From Gammaproteobacteria bacterium (GTDB lineage Bacteria; Pseudomonadota; Gammaproteobacteria; Acidiferrobacterales; SPGG2): a DNA stretch of 39,661 nt. This document shows, one piece after another, positions 16,972-26,234 of the stretch (its first letter is position 1; each line of letters opens with the position of its first letter). Both the position numbers and the translations under genes were made by a program. The DNA lies in contig JAOTYM010000031.1 in NCBI GenBank assembly GCA_029861845.1, positions 1 to 39,661 of the forward strand, given 5' to 3'. The notes under the pieces are model-generated. The model worked only from the letters and a program-made list of their open reading frames with translations. It had not been told where the DNA came from and did no database searches.

Positions 16972-18714
16972 TTACCTGCGGTGTTTGTTCACAAATTCCA
17001 CGAGCCTGGGGAAGATATCAACGTGACAGTTCTTGCCCATGAAGACATCTTGATGCCCATAGTTAGGAAACACGTGGAGCTCATGGCGACCGGGCACGAT
17101 CTTTTGCAGCCGTTCATAGCAGAGGATATTCGAGTCGGTAAAGACTTTGTTGACTTCACCGGTCATGAACAGCACCGGCGTCTCGATCTCTTTCGCGTAA
17201 TCAAAGTAATTATCGGGTAGGGCCTTGTATTTCGGGTTATCCGGATCGTGCTTGACCGCCGTATTGTTCGCGGACACCATTTTGCGCACGTGGCGGTAAT
17301 AATTGACGCTCACCCCGCCGTACAGGTCCCCGCCACGGCGGTGTGTAACATCGTGCAAGTTCTCATGTCGGTATAAGGCAGGAAAACCAGTTCCCCACAT
17401 GAAACTCAGCATGTGACACTCCGGTACATTGCATTCACGATGGTGGGCCGAAATTAACCACGCCAGTATCTTCCCGACCGAAAACCCGGGCTGGCGGCGC
17501 CAGTAGGGATTGATGTACTCGATGCCGGTCAAGTAATCGCATAGGAACGGCCCCATACCGAGCTTCACGCGCGACCATACAGGGATCCGTGGGGTCAACG
17601 CCACGCTGTTTGCAATCACGCTGGTGATACCGTCCACTGCCTTGCCGAATAGACTCATCATGAACGATACCGAGCCGAGGCAATGACAGATGACGTGGAT
17701 CCTTCGGTCCGGACCGATTTGTTCCCGTATCGTCGCTAGCGCCAGCGGATAGTCATACAGCGCGATGTCATCCATATTGAATCGGTTGCGGGCGAGGTTG
17801 TAGCCAAAGCGGTTACTCATCCGGTAATCCAGCGTCCACACATCGGTAAACTCATGGTCGAGCAGATATTGCACGAGATTGTAATGCTCCGGCATGATGA
17901 ACATATCGCTCGACGTCGTCAGGCCGTGAATGATGAGGACAACATCGTCGCTGGGTGCCCGCTGGAAGCGCAACAGACTGAGACTCAGTTTATCGGCGGT
18001 CACGAAAGGGTGGGTGCTAAGTGCCGCATCGGTGACGCCTTCGGTGGTGTAAAGCGGGATCTCTCTTCCGTAGCGATCCATTTCTGGCAGACACGACCTA
18101 CCGTACACCTCCCATAAACTACCGAGAAAATACTTGCCGAACTTGTCAATGCCTTCAACCCGGTCCGAGAAGGTCGGGCCATCGGCCCGCATCGTGGTCA
18201 ACTGCTTCATAAGATCGAGCAACTGGATCCTGAGGATGCCCGCCGCCACGATCTCGGCGGCGGCCTCCTTTTCCTGCGTTATACGGCCCTTAAAGATGTT
18301 GGTATACAGGGTGGTGGTATCTTTCCAAATGTCCGGACCAACATTGTCCTGCACCGCTTTAAACCCACTGAGGGTGAGCACTCGGCCGTCGGCATCGCGG
18401 AAGAACAGCCGGTAGCACATCTTCTTGCGATTCAGATCGGCCGCGTCGATGAATAGGTTGAATGTGCCCTCCTCTACCGGTCGCTTGCCGCCCAATTGCT
18501 CGCACTTGACGTAGCCGATGGCCTCGGCCTCGTGTTCCGGTGATACAACGAAATCGTCTAGGTCACTGATCTTGATCGTCAAGCGAAACATCAGGGCAGT
18601 GCCGTCTTGTTTACCCTGTTTGTAACCATCCTCGTAGTTGGTTTGGTTAAACGTGGCGAATCCCTTCATATCCTCGGTGAATTGAAACGATATCAATTTC
18701 CTTGGGGCATCCAT
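16972..18714 (-). CDS. Alpha/beta hydrolase with Cys nucleophile and N-terminal accessory domain
   Basis: The C-terminal 320 residues are an alpha/beta hydrolase: the oxyanion HG at LIIHGLTTSS (263-264), nucleophile elbow VICHCLGS (Cys345), a probable acid in VFTDSN (Asp527) and the histidine in NYGHQDVFMGKN (His554). The elbow reads Cys-His-Cys-Leu-Gly instead of Gly-x-Ser-x-Gly, so the nucleophile is cysteine as in polyhydroxyalkanoate synthases. The first 200 residues are a separate beta-rich domain (FNQTNYEDGYKQGKQDGTAL, YRLFFRDADGRVLTLSGFK). AGGAGG precedes the ATG by six bases. It follows the GMC oxidoreductase by 125 bases, and the two probably act on the same sterol- or lipid-like substrate (inference). 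Confidence 0.88.
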   Translation of the reverse strand: MDAPRKLISFQFTEDMKGFATFNQTNYEDGYKQGKQDGTALMFRLTIKISDLDDFVVSPEHEAEAIGYVKCEQLGGKRPVEEGTFNLFIDAADLNRKKMCYRLFFRDADGRVLTLSGFKAVQDNVGPDIWKDTTTLYTNIFKGRITQEKEAAAEIVAAGILRIQLLDLMKQLTTMRADGPTFSDRVEGIDKFGKYFLGSLWEVYGRSCLPEMDRYGREIPLYTTEGVTDAALSTHPFVTADKLSLSLLRFQRAPSDDVVLIIHGLTTSSDMFIMPEHYNLVQYLLDHEFTDVWTLDYRMSNRFGYNLARNRFNMDDIALYDYPLALATIREQIGPDRRIHVICHCLGSVSFMMSLFGKAVDGITSVIANSVALTPRIPVWSRVKLGMGPFLCDYLTGIEYINPYWRRQPGFSVGKILAWLISAHHRECNVPECHMLSFMWGTGFPALYRHENLHDVTHRRGGDLYGGVSVNYYRHVRKMVSANNTAVKHDPDNPKYKALPDNYFDYAKEIETPVLFMTGEVNKVFTDSNILCYERLQKIVPGRHELHVFPNYGHQDVFMGKNCHVDIFPRLVEFVNKHRR

Positions 18715-18839
18715 GGTGCACCTCCTGATTAGCGTACAATATCCGCTACCACACCATCTGATCGGTAGGTCGTCGCCGAAGGGCCATCACGACTACGTCT
18801 ACCGCAAGCGACATGGTGTGATCTTTATCGGTCATCGGC

Positions 18840-20570
18840 TCACAAATCGGCGTCCGGCGCGATGCCGGTAATACCTTCGGCCACGCGTTCCGACAACGCC
18901 GAAATAGTCGCGACCGGATTGGCACCCACCGCGGTCGGAAGAATCGCACCGTCGGCCACGTACAAGCGCTTGTAGCCAAACACCTGGCCCATGGTCTCCG
19001 GCCTGGCGCTGGTCACGCCGTCGGCCGGCTTGTCGGCCAGGCTACAACCGCCGAGCGCATGAACAGTAATGTTCCGGCGAAACGGCCAAGACCAGGTGGG
19101 TAGGGGGAGGAATGCCTTCGCATGCGTGCTGGCGCGAAACCGTTTCCCGGCCCTAAGGATGGCGCGGTATAAGGGCAGGCTATCCTTATAAGGCCAATCG
19201 ACGTGGATGTAACCGTTGTCGTTTAGCGTCATCGTTCCATTGGCCCGGTCCAGACCCATGCACAGCAAGACGCTACTGCGATAGGACAGGTCGCCACTCA
19301 GCAGCTCGTTGAAGGCGTAGCCGATGCGCCCGGTAGACGTGCCGAGGAACCAGCGGCGAAAGACATCCTTCACCGTCTTCGAGATCGCCGACAGATGCGA
19401 CATACGCGGGCGCACGCCTTCCACGTACCAGGCCGCGAACGCCGGGTAGCCGGCATCCTCCAGGACGAAGGCGCGCTCCCGATCGAAATCGTCGAACAAA
19501 TTGTAATCGGTGCGTTGCGTGATCGTCGGCCCATAGTTGGGATCGGCGGGATACTTGCCGGCAACCACAAAGGAAACAAAATCGCCATTTCCGGAGAACC
19601 GCTTGCCCAAATTGCTATTAATTGCCGGCAAGGTCTTGTACAGGTCGCGGCAGCGCAACAATAACTCGGTGGAACCCAGCGCCCCCGCAGACACCACCAC
19701 CCGGCGCGTGAGCGTCGTGTGTTCCTGTTTTTTATTCAGGTCGCGAAAATATAACCGATAACCATGTTCACCGTCGGCGCCGGGATCGTCGTCGCCGTTC
19801 GCATTGACCGGGACGATCTTCTGCGCCAGATGCTCGGTTCGGACTTTGGCCTTGTAGCGGTTCTCAGCCACGAATAGATAGTTGAGATCGACGGTGTTCT
19901 TTGAGTGCGTGTTGCAGCCGACATCACACTCACCACAGTACACACACGAGGTCTGAACCGCCCCGTAGCGATTTCTCTCTTGCTCGCCGATGGCAGTTGG
20001 ATTCTCGAAGTCGTTACCAAAAAAGACACTGATGTCTACCAGCTTGGAGTCGCGGCCGTTCTCTTTGGCGAGTTGCTGATAAAGTTCGGTTCGGACGATG
20101 CGACGGCGTGGATCGTCGTTTTGTGGAATGGGGCGCGAGCCCAACACCGATTTAACCACGTCATAGTAGGGCTGCAACGTGTGTTTGTTGCAGCTCGCGG
20201 GCCAGCCTTGTTCAAATACAACGTCCGGCGGCGGCAGAAACACATTGGCATAAATCAACGACCCGCCCCCTAGGCCCGCGGCTACCACGGCGTCTATGTG
20301 GCCGTAGTTGCGGATATCGAACATGCCGTGGAGCTCGTCCCGGCAGATGTGCTTTGGACGCGCCCGGTGTTCGGCCGGGAGGTTCCAGAAATTGCGCGCC
20401 ATAGCGTGCGACGAGCGCGGGAACGAGCCCATCGGATAACGCTTACCGCGCTCCAAGACCATGACCTTGGCCGGCCATTTCTTTGCCAATCGGCAAGCGG
20501 TGATCGCACCGCCAAAACCACTACCGATCACCACGGCTTCATAATCGTATTTCACGGATCGCGAAACCAT
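18840..20570 (-). CDS. GMC-family FAD oxidoreductase, cholesterol-oxidase-like
   Basis: The FAD-binding motif VVIGSGFGGA is at residues 13-22, followed by AAGLGGGSLIYANV at 97-110. The active-site His504 is in HALGGC, and the tail LPTAVGANPVATI is typical of GMC enzymes of the cholesterol-oxidase branch. A cysteine cluster, CVYCGECDVGC (Cys209, 212, 215, 219), is conserved in this bacterial subgroup and might bind a metal or cluster. Such enzymes oxidise an alcohol group and pass electrons to oxygen, giving hydrogen peroxide. No signal peptide is seen. The gene is followed by the alpha/beta hydrolase. Peroxide made here could be used or removed by the peroxidase and peroxiredoxin of the window (inference). 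Confidence 0.92.
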   Translation of the reverse strand: MVSRSVKYDYEAVVIGSGFGGAITACRLAKKWPAKVMVLERGKRYPMGSFPRSSHAMARNFWNLPAEHRARPKHICRDELHGMFDIRNYGHIDAVVAAGLGGGSLIYANVFLPPPDVVFEQGWPASCNKHTLQPYYDVVKSVLGSRPIPQNDDPRRRIVRTELYQQLAKENGRDSKLVDISVFFGNDFENPTAIGEQERNRYGAVQTSCVYCGECDVGCNTHSKNTVDLNYLFVAENRYKAKVRTEHLAQKIVPVNANGDDDPGADGEHGYRLYFRDLNKKQEHTTLTRRVVVSAGALGSTELLLRCRDLYKTLPAINSNLGKRFSGNGDFVSFVVAGKYPADPNYGPTITQRTDYNLFDDFDRERAFVLEDAGYPAFAAWYVEGVRPRMSHLSAISKTVKDVFRRWFLGTSTGRIGYAFNELLSGDLSYRSSVLLCMGLDRANGTMTLNDNGYIHVDWPYKDSLPLYRAILRAGKRFRASTHAKAFLPLPTWSWPFRRNITVHALGGCSLADKPADGVTSARPETMGQVFGYKRLYVADGAILPTAVGANPVATISALSERVAEGITGIAPDADL

Positions 20571-20800
20571 TTAACCTAATAACTTATTGGAAGACGCAAA
20601 TCGTGGCTGCGAGATACTGAACTAGGACACTGTGAATTATTCACATTGTAAACTCCGTGAGTTGCGCTAAAAGTTGCCCCGGTTGATCAACGCCATCGTC
20701 TCGCCACTTCAACAACGAGTCGGCTGGTCGATCGTCACATCAATACGCTTGCCATGATCGATGCCGTCGACCCAATTCGTTCGGCGCCGTCGCTGTCGGT

Positions 20801-22234
20801 TCAGGCGGATGTGAGCTTGCCGATCAGTTTGTCGAGCTGCGCCACCGCCTTCGGGTCGTCCTGCAATGCCTGACGCTGGATCTTGAAGTTTTCAACTGTA
20901 GTTTCTCGCATCCAGTCATGGGCAGGAATACCGATGAGGTCGATGGAAAGGTCTTGCGCCGCCGTCCAGTCCCGGTCAGCGCTGGCGAGTTGCAACTTAG
21001 TAGCGCACTGCCAGTAACGCTCCATGTCGTCTTTTGGTTTTGGCGCCCGCTCGACGGCGAATCGAACGACCGGTATCAGCTTCTGGAGCGCCTCGAAGTC
21101 GCTCTTGTCTCCTCGTCGCAACCGCAAAGTAACGGCATTGACACCAGGATAGTAATCGCGGGGATCCTGGCGAAAGCCGGCTTCGTAGCTGTCGATGGCT
21201 CGCCGCAGCATGGCCTGGGCCATGTCCTCGTTGCCGCGGTTACTCTCGGCGTCGAAATGACCCTTGTAGATGCGTCCTAGGATGCCGAACGTTTCGCTGC
21301 TACGCTCGTCTTCGGATATCTCCTCGATCGTCGCGATGGCCTTGTTGCGGTAACGAGTGGCTTGATCGCGATCGCCGTCCTTGGCACTGTGCTCGGCGAG
21401 CCGATTCAAGGCGAGCGCCAGTTGTTCCCTTGCCACCTGGGTGCGCTTTAGCTCTGTTGGCAGGCGTTCGAACAAGGCCGTCATACGATCGTAGGCCTTC
21501 TTCTCTCGATAAGCGAGATAGATCGAGAGCAATGCCGTGTGGAGCTGGGCCACCGTATCAGGACCGGCGCAGACCTCGTCTTCGAGCGATACCAGCGTCT
21601 TGATCGCTTCATCTGTATCCGGGTTCTGAATCGCTTCCGCCACCTGGGTGCCGATGTCACTGGCGAATTCTATGCGGTGCAAGAACAAATCAGTTTTCTG
21701 GTGTTCGACGCGTGCACTCGACCCATAAGCGGTTATCTGCATGATGGGGTTGTCACTGGGAAGTTCGCCGCTGCGGGCAAGGCGAAGACGCTTGCCGAGC
21801 TCCGCCGACAATGTCGCAGCCGCAGCCTGACTCAGTACCCCGTTCTCGTCGAGGTCATACGGCAGCGCGCGCAGTGGCGCAAAATCAAACGGCAGCTGGT
21901 CGAGCGACTCGCCGCGGCCGCAGATCAGCAGGGTCATGCCGGCGTTGGCGCCGTGACGGACGCCGATCTCGTAAGTCACGTTGGGGTTAGCGAAGGTGAG
22001 GTCAGCAACGACATATTCTGCGAGCAGTAGGCGCTCGAACATCGCCTTGTGAATGAAACCACCCGACTCTTCGAAGTCGGCGCGTTTGCTCTCCAGCCCG
22101 GCGCCCTCTACCGCGTCGTGGATCACCTCGTGGATCTTGTCGAAATCGATGACCGGCTTGTCCTTGCCCGGCGGCGCCTTCTTGCCGAAGGGCATGGCGA
22201 TGAAGCACATGGGACGGGGTGCTTGTCTGGGCAT
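20801..22234 (-). CDS. Nucleotide-binding (TRAFs-binding/DUF4071-like) protein with TPR repeats
   Basis: Residues 9-125 form a nucleotide-binding fold of the deoxyribosyltransferase/SLOG type: MCFIAMPFGKK at 9-19 and YVVADLTFANPNVTYEIGVR at 74-93. The rest (about 180-477) is helical with TPR-like units such as KAYDRMTALFERL and ALNRLAEHSAKDGDRDQATR. This order matches bacterial TRAFs-binding-domain (DUF4071) proteins, related to the central region of animal ASK kinases, which sense or bind nucleotides and assemble signalling complexes. AGAAGGA precedes the ATG. It lies 167 bases downstream of the CHAT protease and is probably co-transcribed, so it may sense the signal that controls that protease (inference). 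The N-terminal fold is shared with the protein at 9770-10801. Confidence 0.8.
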   Translation of the reverse strand: MPRQAPRPMCFIAMPFGKKAPPGKDKPVIDFDKIHEVIHDAVEGAGLESKRADFEESGGFIHKAMFERLLLAEYVVADLTFANPNVTYEIGVRHGANAGMTLLICGRGESLDQLPFDFAPLRALPYDLDENGVLSQAAAATLSAELGKRLRLARSGELPSDNPIMQITAYGSSARVEHQKTDLFLHRIEFASDIGTQVAEAIQNPDTDEAIKTLVSLEDEVCAGPDTVAQLHTALLSIYLAYREKKAYDRMTALFERLPTELKRTQVAREQLALALNRLAEHSAKDGDRDQATRYRNKAIATIEEISEDERSSETFGILGRIYKGHFDAESNRGNEDMAQAMLRRAIDSYEAGFRQDPRDYYPGVNAVTLRLRRGDKSDFEALQKLIPVVRFAVERAPKPKDDMERYWQCATKLQLASADRDWTAAQDLSIDLIGIPAHDWMRETTVENFKIQRQALQDDPKAVAQLDKLIGKLTSA

Positions 22235-22401
22235 GGGTCCTTCTGGTCAGTGGTCTATATTTCGTGGCCGATATACCGAGATACCACAGCTACGTCGCTG
22301 AAACAATCATCCCCTCCAGCGCGTATAGGGATCGCCGCTTCGCTTGCAGACCGATCTGACGTCGGCCTAGCTGGCCTTACGCAGGACGAATGCACTATGG
22401 A

Positions 22402-24909
22402 TTAAGTGTCTTTGTCGAGTAGCGATTCAACCGTACTTAGAAGGGCTTGCGCCTTTGCCAGCTCCCGGGGACGTGCGCCTGCCAAACCCTTGAGGGCTTT
22501 ACGGCACCAAGGCACCACGTCCTCGATTCGTCCGCACACCCAGAAAAGCTGCGCCGTTTGTAGCGCGACTATCCCGCGCTGGATCTTGTGGGCCTCGTTG
22601 CCCTCGATTTGTGAATAAGCCGCCTTGAGGATCGCCAACGCCTGCTCGATATGGCCTCGTCTCCCGGCCAGAGTAGCGAGCTCAGTCACTGCCTCGATCC
22701 AGCCCACCCAGTTTCCGCTGTTGAACAAGACACCGGCGGCGGCGTGAAAATCCGCCTCGGCCTCGTCCCAGCGCTCGCGGCTCATGGCCAGCCAGCCGCG
22801 CGTGCGCAATGCGGCCGCGACCTGGCTCCAGCGGCCATCCATGGTGTGAATCGCCAGGGCACGACGCAACAGCGGCTCGGCTTCGTCGACGCGGTCAGGG
22901 TCCTCGGTCAAGAGTTGTGCGTAGTTCCGAAGACCACGGCCCAAGGCCGAGGCCCACAACGGATCCATGCGTTCGGGGTCGACCTTCGCCCGCTCGAGGT
23001 GTCCGATTGATTCGAGGTAAAGGCGTTCGGCTTGCGCGTGGTCCCCGAGCTCGTAGGCCAGGTATCCCAACTCAAGGCCCACCCGCCCCAGGTCCCGAGG
23101 GTTGCCGTCGTTTACCGCTCTTTGTTGAGCCTGTTGGTATGCCCGCCGCGCTCGATCGTTATACCCGCTTCGCTGCTCAAGATTGGCGTGCAGCAGCTCG
23201 GCTTCGAATGGCGCGAGTGATTTTAGCTTGTCGATGCATTGCAGCGCCTTCTCCTGGCGGCGCAATCGGATAAGGGCCCAATATCCGGCCTGGTGGTAAC
23301 GCACCTGCTCGAAATCAGACCAGGCCTCCACCTGACCCGACAACCTTTCCCAATCTCGAGCCGCTGCCTCATATTGACCGGACTCGACGAGTTCATGGAG
23401 CCTTTCGGGTAACGACGCTTTTTGTTTTTGTGAGTTGCCTCGTTGGTTGTCCTGGGTAACGAGGACCACCGCCACGTTTTTCGGCGGGCGAACGAATTGC
23501 TCTACGAGCCGAAGCTCGCGATCGTCGATCTCCGACCAAATCAATAAGGATCTCTCATAACTGGCGAGTGCATCCATCAAGGCAAGGAAGCCGTCGCCAG
23601 GATGAACCCCGTCCGACTTTTGTGCTGACAGATGCGAGACCGGCCGATGCCCCGACAGCTGCACAACGGCGCCGCGAAACCGATCGACAAGATCGGTGGC
23701 TATCGGTGTCGAAAAATGCGTCGCCTCCAAGCGCACGGCGTGCCCCGGCATCACCTGTTGTAGCACTTGCGCGAGTTCGCTCGGCGTTTTTGATTTCTGC
23801 TCCGAGGAGCACCAAGCCTCCGGTGGCAATCGCGGTCCGAACTGGGTCGCGGGCGACAGGTCAACCGGACGATGAAGCCAAAGGGTCATCGATACCCAAT
23901 CGCAGCCCCTGGGGTCGTTTCGGTATAGCCGCTGACGTTCCCCCACGATCGCCGTTTCCGGGTCGAATGCCTCTCTCGGCCTGAACACCTGAGTATAAAA
24001 GCTCTCTGCAATCTCTGCCGCGCTCGCGTGTCGCAATGGCGTGGTGAACGCCAACACAAAGTTCGTGCCGTGCCGGTGAAAGTGCAACGCCGGCGACGCG
24101 CCCCACGACTGGATCTTGCCTGAAAAGCAACTCCACAGCAGAACCATGAGCCGCTTGCCTACGCGTTGACTCAGCGTTTCCGGGCCAGCCGCCCATCCGG
24201 TGGCGGCAGAGAACTCGCTCGTGCGTGGATCACCGTGGGCCTCAATGGTCACGATCGAGGCGCTGAGCTCGTCGAAGCGTTGTGCCGATAGTTCGTTTTC
24301 AGAATCTGGTCTTAGCGGCAAGCTATGGAGCCGTTCGCACAGCCGACGGTCGGGTGCCGACTTCAAGGCGTTGAGCGAGTTGCCGGGGGTGTCCGGCCCG
24401 GCCAACGCGAAAATCTTCAACTGGTCATCGGCCGCCTCCGGGTTGGGGTCAAACCCTTCCAGGGCGTGGCGTACGAGCGAGACGTCGCCTTCGGCGAGCA
24501 TTCGGCGCCCTTGTTCGAAGTCCACCATCGCCTCCCACGGAAGTTGGTGGATCTCCGGGCGGTCGCTCGCAATCACCAGACGCCGCGGTCCCGAATCAGA
24601 CTTGAGGAAGGCGTGAAGCTCAGGACCCAGCTCGGTGATCGCTTTGAATAGCTCGGAACCGGTGGCCAGGATCTCGTTGTAACTCCGTCGTTCCAGGCTG
24701 CCTTCCGTGGCAAGTCGCAGGGCTCGCGCGCTCTTACTCCAGCCCTCATCCCCGAGTGGGCTTCGGAACCATCCGCCGCCATGAGACCGGCCGTCGATCT
24801 CCAGGCTAAATCGGTACTCGCGCTCGACATCGAGCGCCAACGTTTCGTCATGCGCGTGCCCCGGCAGGTCGAGCCGCAGGACGGCCGTTGTGCGCTGCCG
24901 ATACGCCAC
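22402..24909 (-). CDS. CHAT (caspase-like) protease with C-terminal TPR array
   Basis: Residues 110-350 form a CHAT domain: RRLVIASDRPEIHQLPWEAM at 109-128, the catalytic histidine in TIEAHGDPRT (His225) and the catalytic cysteine in LLWSCFSGK (Cys261). Residues about 520-830 are TPR units (DLGRVGLELGYLAYELGDHA, ALRTRGWLAMSRERWDEAEA). CHAT enzymes are relatives of caspases and separase; in bacteria they act in immunity, for example Csx29 of the Craspase complex, and in activating gasdermins. Here the protease precedes the TPRs, the reverse of Csx29. The start codon is GTG, seven bases after the stop of the upstream nuclease gene, so translation is probably coupled. The first 100 residues and residues 360-500 are unassigned and might hold a sensor. 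Confidence 0.88.
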   Translation of the reverse strand: MAYRQRTTAVLRLDLPGHAHDETLALDVEREYRFSLEIDGRSHGGGWFRSPLGDEGWSKSARALRLATEGSLERRSYNEILATGSELFKAITELGPELHAFLKSDSGPRRLVIASDRPEIHQLPWEAMVDFEQGRRMLAEGDVSLVRHALEGFDPNPEAADDQLKIFALAGPDTPGNSLNALKSAPDRRLCERLHSLPLRPDSENELSAQRFDELSASIVTIEAHGDPRTSEFSAATGWAAGPETLSQRVGKRLMVLLWSCFSGKIQSWGASPALHFHRHGTNFVLAFTTPLRHASAAEIAESFYTQVFRPREAFDPETAIVGERQRLYRNDPRGCDWVSMTLWLHRPVDLSPATQFGPRLPPEAWCSSEQKSKTPSELAQVLQQVMPGHAVRLEATHFSTPIATDLVDRFRGAVVQLSGHRPVSHLSAQKSDGVHPGDGFLALMDALASYERSLLIWSEIDDRELRLVEQFVRPPKNVAVVLVTQDNQRGNSQKQKASLPERLHELVESGQYEAAARDWERLSGQVEAWSDFEQVRYHQAGYWALIRLRRQEKALQCIDKLKSLAPFEAELLHANLEQRSGYNDRARRAYQQAQQRAVNDGNPRDLGRVGLELGYLAYELGDHAQAERLYLESIGHLERAKVDPERMDPLWASALGRGLRNYAQLLTEDPDRVDEAEPLLRRALAIHTMDGRWSQVAAALRTRGWLAMSRERWDEAEADFHAAAGVLFNSGNWVGWIEAVTELATLAGRRGHIEQALAILKAAYSQIEGNEAHKIQRGIVALQTAQLFWVCGRIEDVVPWCRKALKGLAGARPRELAKAQALLSTVESLLDKDT

Positions 24910-24916
24910 CGCTTTG

Positions 24917-25861
24917 CTACGACTGCTGCGTTACATCGACGACCACCGATACCGGAAAATGATCGGACGCGGTGGCGGCCGGTTCATCCCGGTGAATCGT
25001 GGCTTCGTCCAAGCGACGTGTCATCGACGGAGACGCGAAGATGTAATCGAGCCGCGTCTTTTTGTAACGCGTGTGCGTGGGGTACGTGTAGTTCGGATCC
25101 ACCTCCCTCAGAACATCGGTCAGCGCCGTCTGCGGATCCGTTCCCTGAAGAATATCGATCACCTTTTTATCCGGATCGTCGTTCATGTCGCCGGCCAGGA
25201 TCAAGTCCTGGTCAATCAAGGTGCCACCGCCAAACACCGGTCCTTCGAAGATCGAGCGGATCTCTTGACCTTCGCTGCGTCGCTTTAGTTCAGAGGAGTC
25301 GCCACCCATCTTCGATTTCAGGTGTGAGACGAAGAAAAGAAAACGATAGGTCGGGGTTGCGTATAGTTCGACCCCCAGGAGGTCTCGCGAGAACTTCACC
25401 GCACGTCGCTCGGGGTCGCCGAATTCCCGGTCGTGGAAGGTCAATGATGAGCGCACCGCGAATCGGGTCGCTAGCGCCACATTAATCCCTCGCGGATCAG
25501 CCGCCGGAATGCAGACGAAACTCGTGAAAGTTGGCTCGTCCCGCCGTCGCAATCGCGGGTTAATCTTCTTTCTGAACAGGTCCGATAGGACCTTCTCATT
25601 CTGGACCTCTTGAAAAGCGATGGCGTCGGCCTGCAGGTCGATAATCATGTCCGCCAATGCCGTCAGCTGTTCGGCCGAGGCTGGCTCGGACTCCCGGCGA
25701 GTGTAGACGTCATGCTCTTTACCGAACAGGTTGTATACGTTGTACGAAGCGATTCGGAACTCCGGAACATCGGGAAGCTCTTCCGGTCGAGCCAGCACCT
25801 CACCAAGGGGCTCGACGCTGGCCATCTGGTAAGGAGCTAGAATCGGTGTCGAAGTTGTCAT
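24917..25861 (-). CDS. Endonuclease/exonuclease/phosphatase (EEP) fold enzyme
   Basis: All main EEP motifs are present in order: IASYNVYNLF (Asn41), AIAFQEVQN (Glu85, metal-binding), FVSHLKSK (His), ILAGDMNDDP (Asp/Asn), TRLDYIF and a final ASDHFPV (Asp-His). The family hydrolyses phosphodiesters in DNA, RNA, lipids or signalling nucleotides. The 314-residue length and absence of a signal peptide suggest a cytoplasmic enzyme of the DNase/phosphatase kind. CGGAGA precedes the ATG. It is the first gene of the operon with the CHAT protease and the nucleotide-binding TPR protein, separated from the former by seven bases. In that setting it could be the effector nuclease or the enzyme that degrades the signal (inference). 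Confidence 0.92.
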   Translation of the reverse strand: MTTSTPILAPYQMASVEPLGEVLARPEELPDVPEFRIASYNVYNLFGKEHDVYTRRESEPASAEQLTALADMIIDLQADAIAFQEVQNEKVLSDLFRKKINPRLRRRDEPTFTSFVCIPAADPRGINVALATRFAVRSSLTFHDREFGDPERRAVKFSRDLLGVELYATPTYRFLFFVSHLKSKMGGDSSELKRRSEGQEIRSIFEGPVFGGGTLIDQDLILAGDMNDDPDKKVIDILQGTDPQTALTDVLREVDPNYTYPTHTRYKKTRLDYIFASPSMTRRLDEATIHRDEPAATASDHFPVSVVVDVTQQS

Positions 25862-26234
25862 GACAAAATCTCCGTGGTTAACAAGTTTCCAGAATTGATA
25901 ACGCGCGCGGTCGCTCCCGGTAACTGCGTTGCCCTCGTCTTAGACCTTGCGCCGCCTGAGTCGGCATTAAATTCTAGATCAGTTTAGGACAATCGGTCAC
26001 GGTAATATTCACGCGGTTCATACCTTGTATTCTGCTGGTAACCGCGCTAGGTTACCGACCCAGCACAATAAAGTCAGCTACATTGCAAACGACGACTGGC
26101 TGGGGCTGGATCTCAAGACTCGCTAGTGCAGTAAGCAGGCGGTCTCGTCGAACCGGAATCAATCAGTTAGGGGATAGCCGTTCGAGCGTCACACGATCGG
26201 TCTTGGATGGAGACATGATACAGGGAGACATGAC
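25862..26234. other. Divergent promoter region
   Basis: 373 bases between the divergent EEP operon and the AhpD-like lipoprotein gene. Both promoters should lie here, but I see no clear sigma-70 boxes. GGAGACATGA occurs twice just before the lipoprotein start (about 26209 and 26224), a short tandem duplication of the ribosome-binding region. Confidence 0.45.

Noticed and set aside
21539-22030. Long plus-strand frame over the nucleotide-binding TPR gene
   Set aside because: It is a shadow of the minus-strand gene with clear domain motifs, and it has no ribosome-binding site.
24781-25485. A 234-codon plus-strand frame across the CHAT and EEP genes
   Set aside because: It spans the end of one and most of another well-supported minus-strand gene and is Arg/Pro/Ser-rich, as out-of-frame GC-rich DNA usually is.
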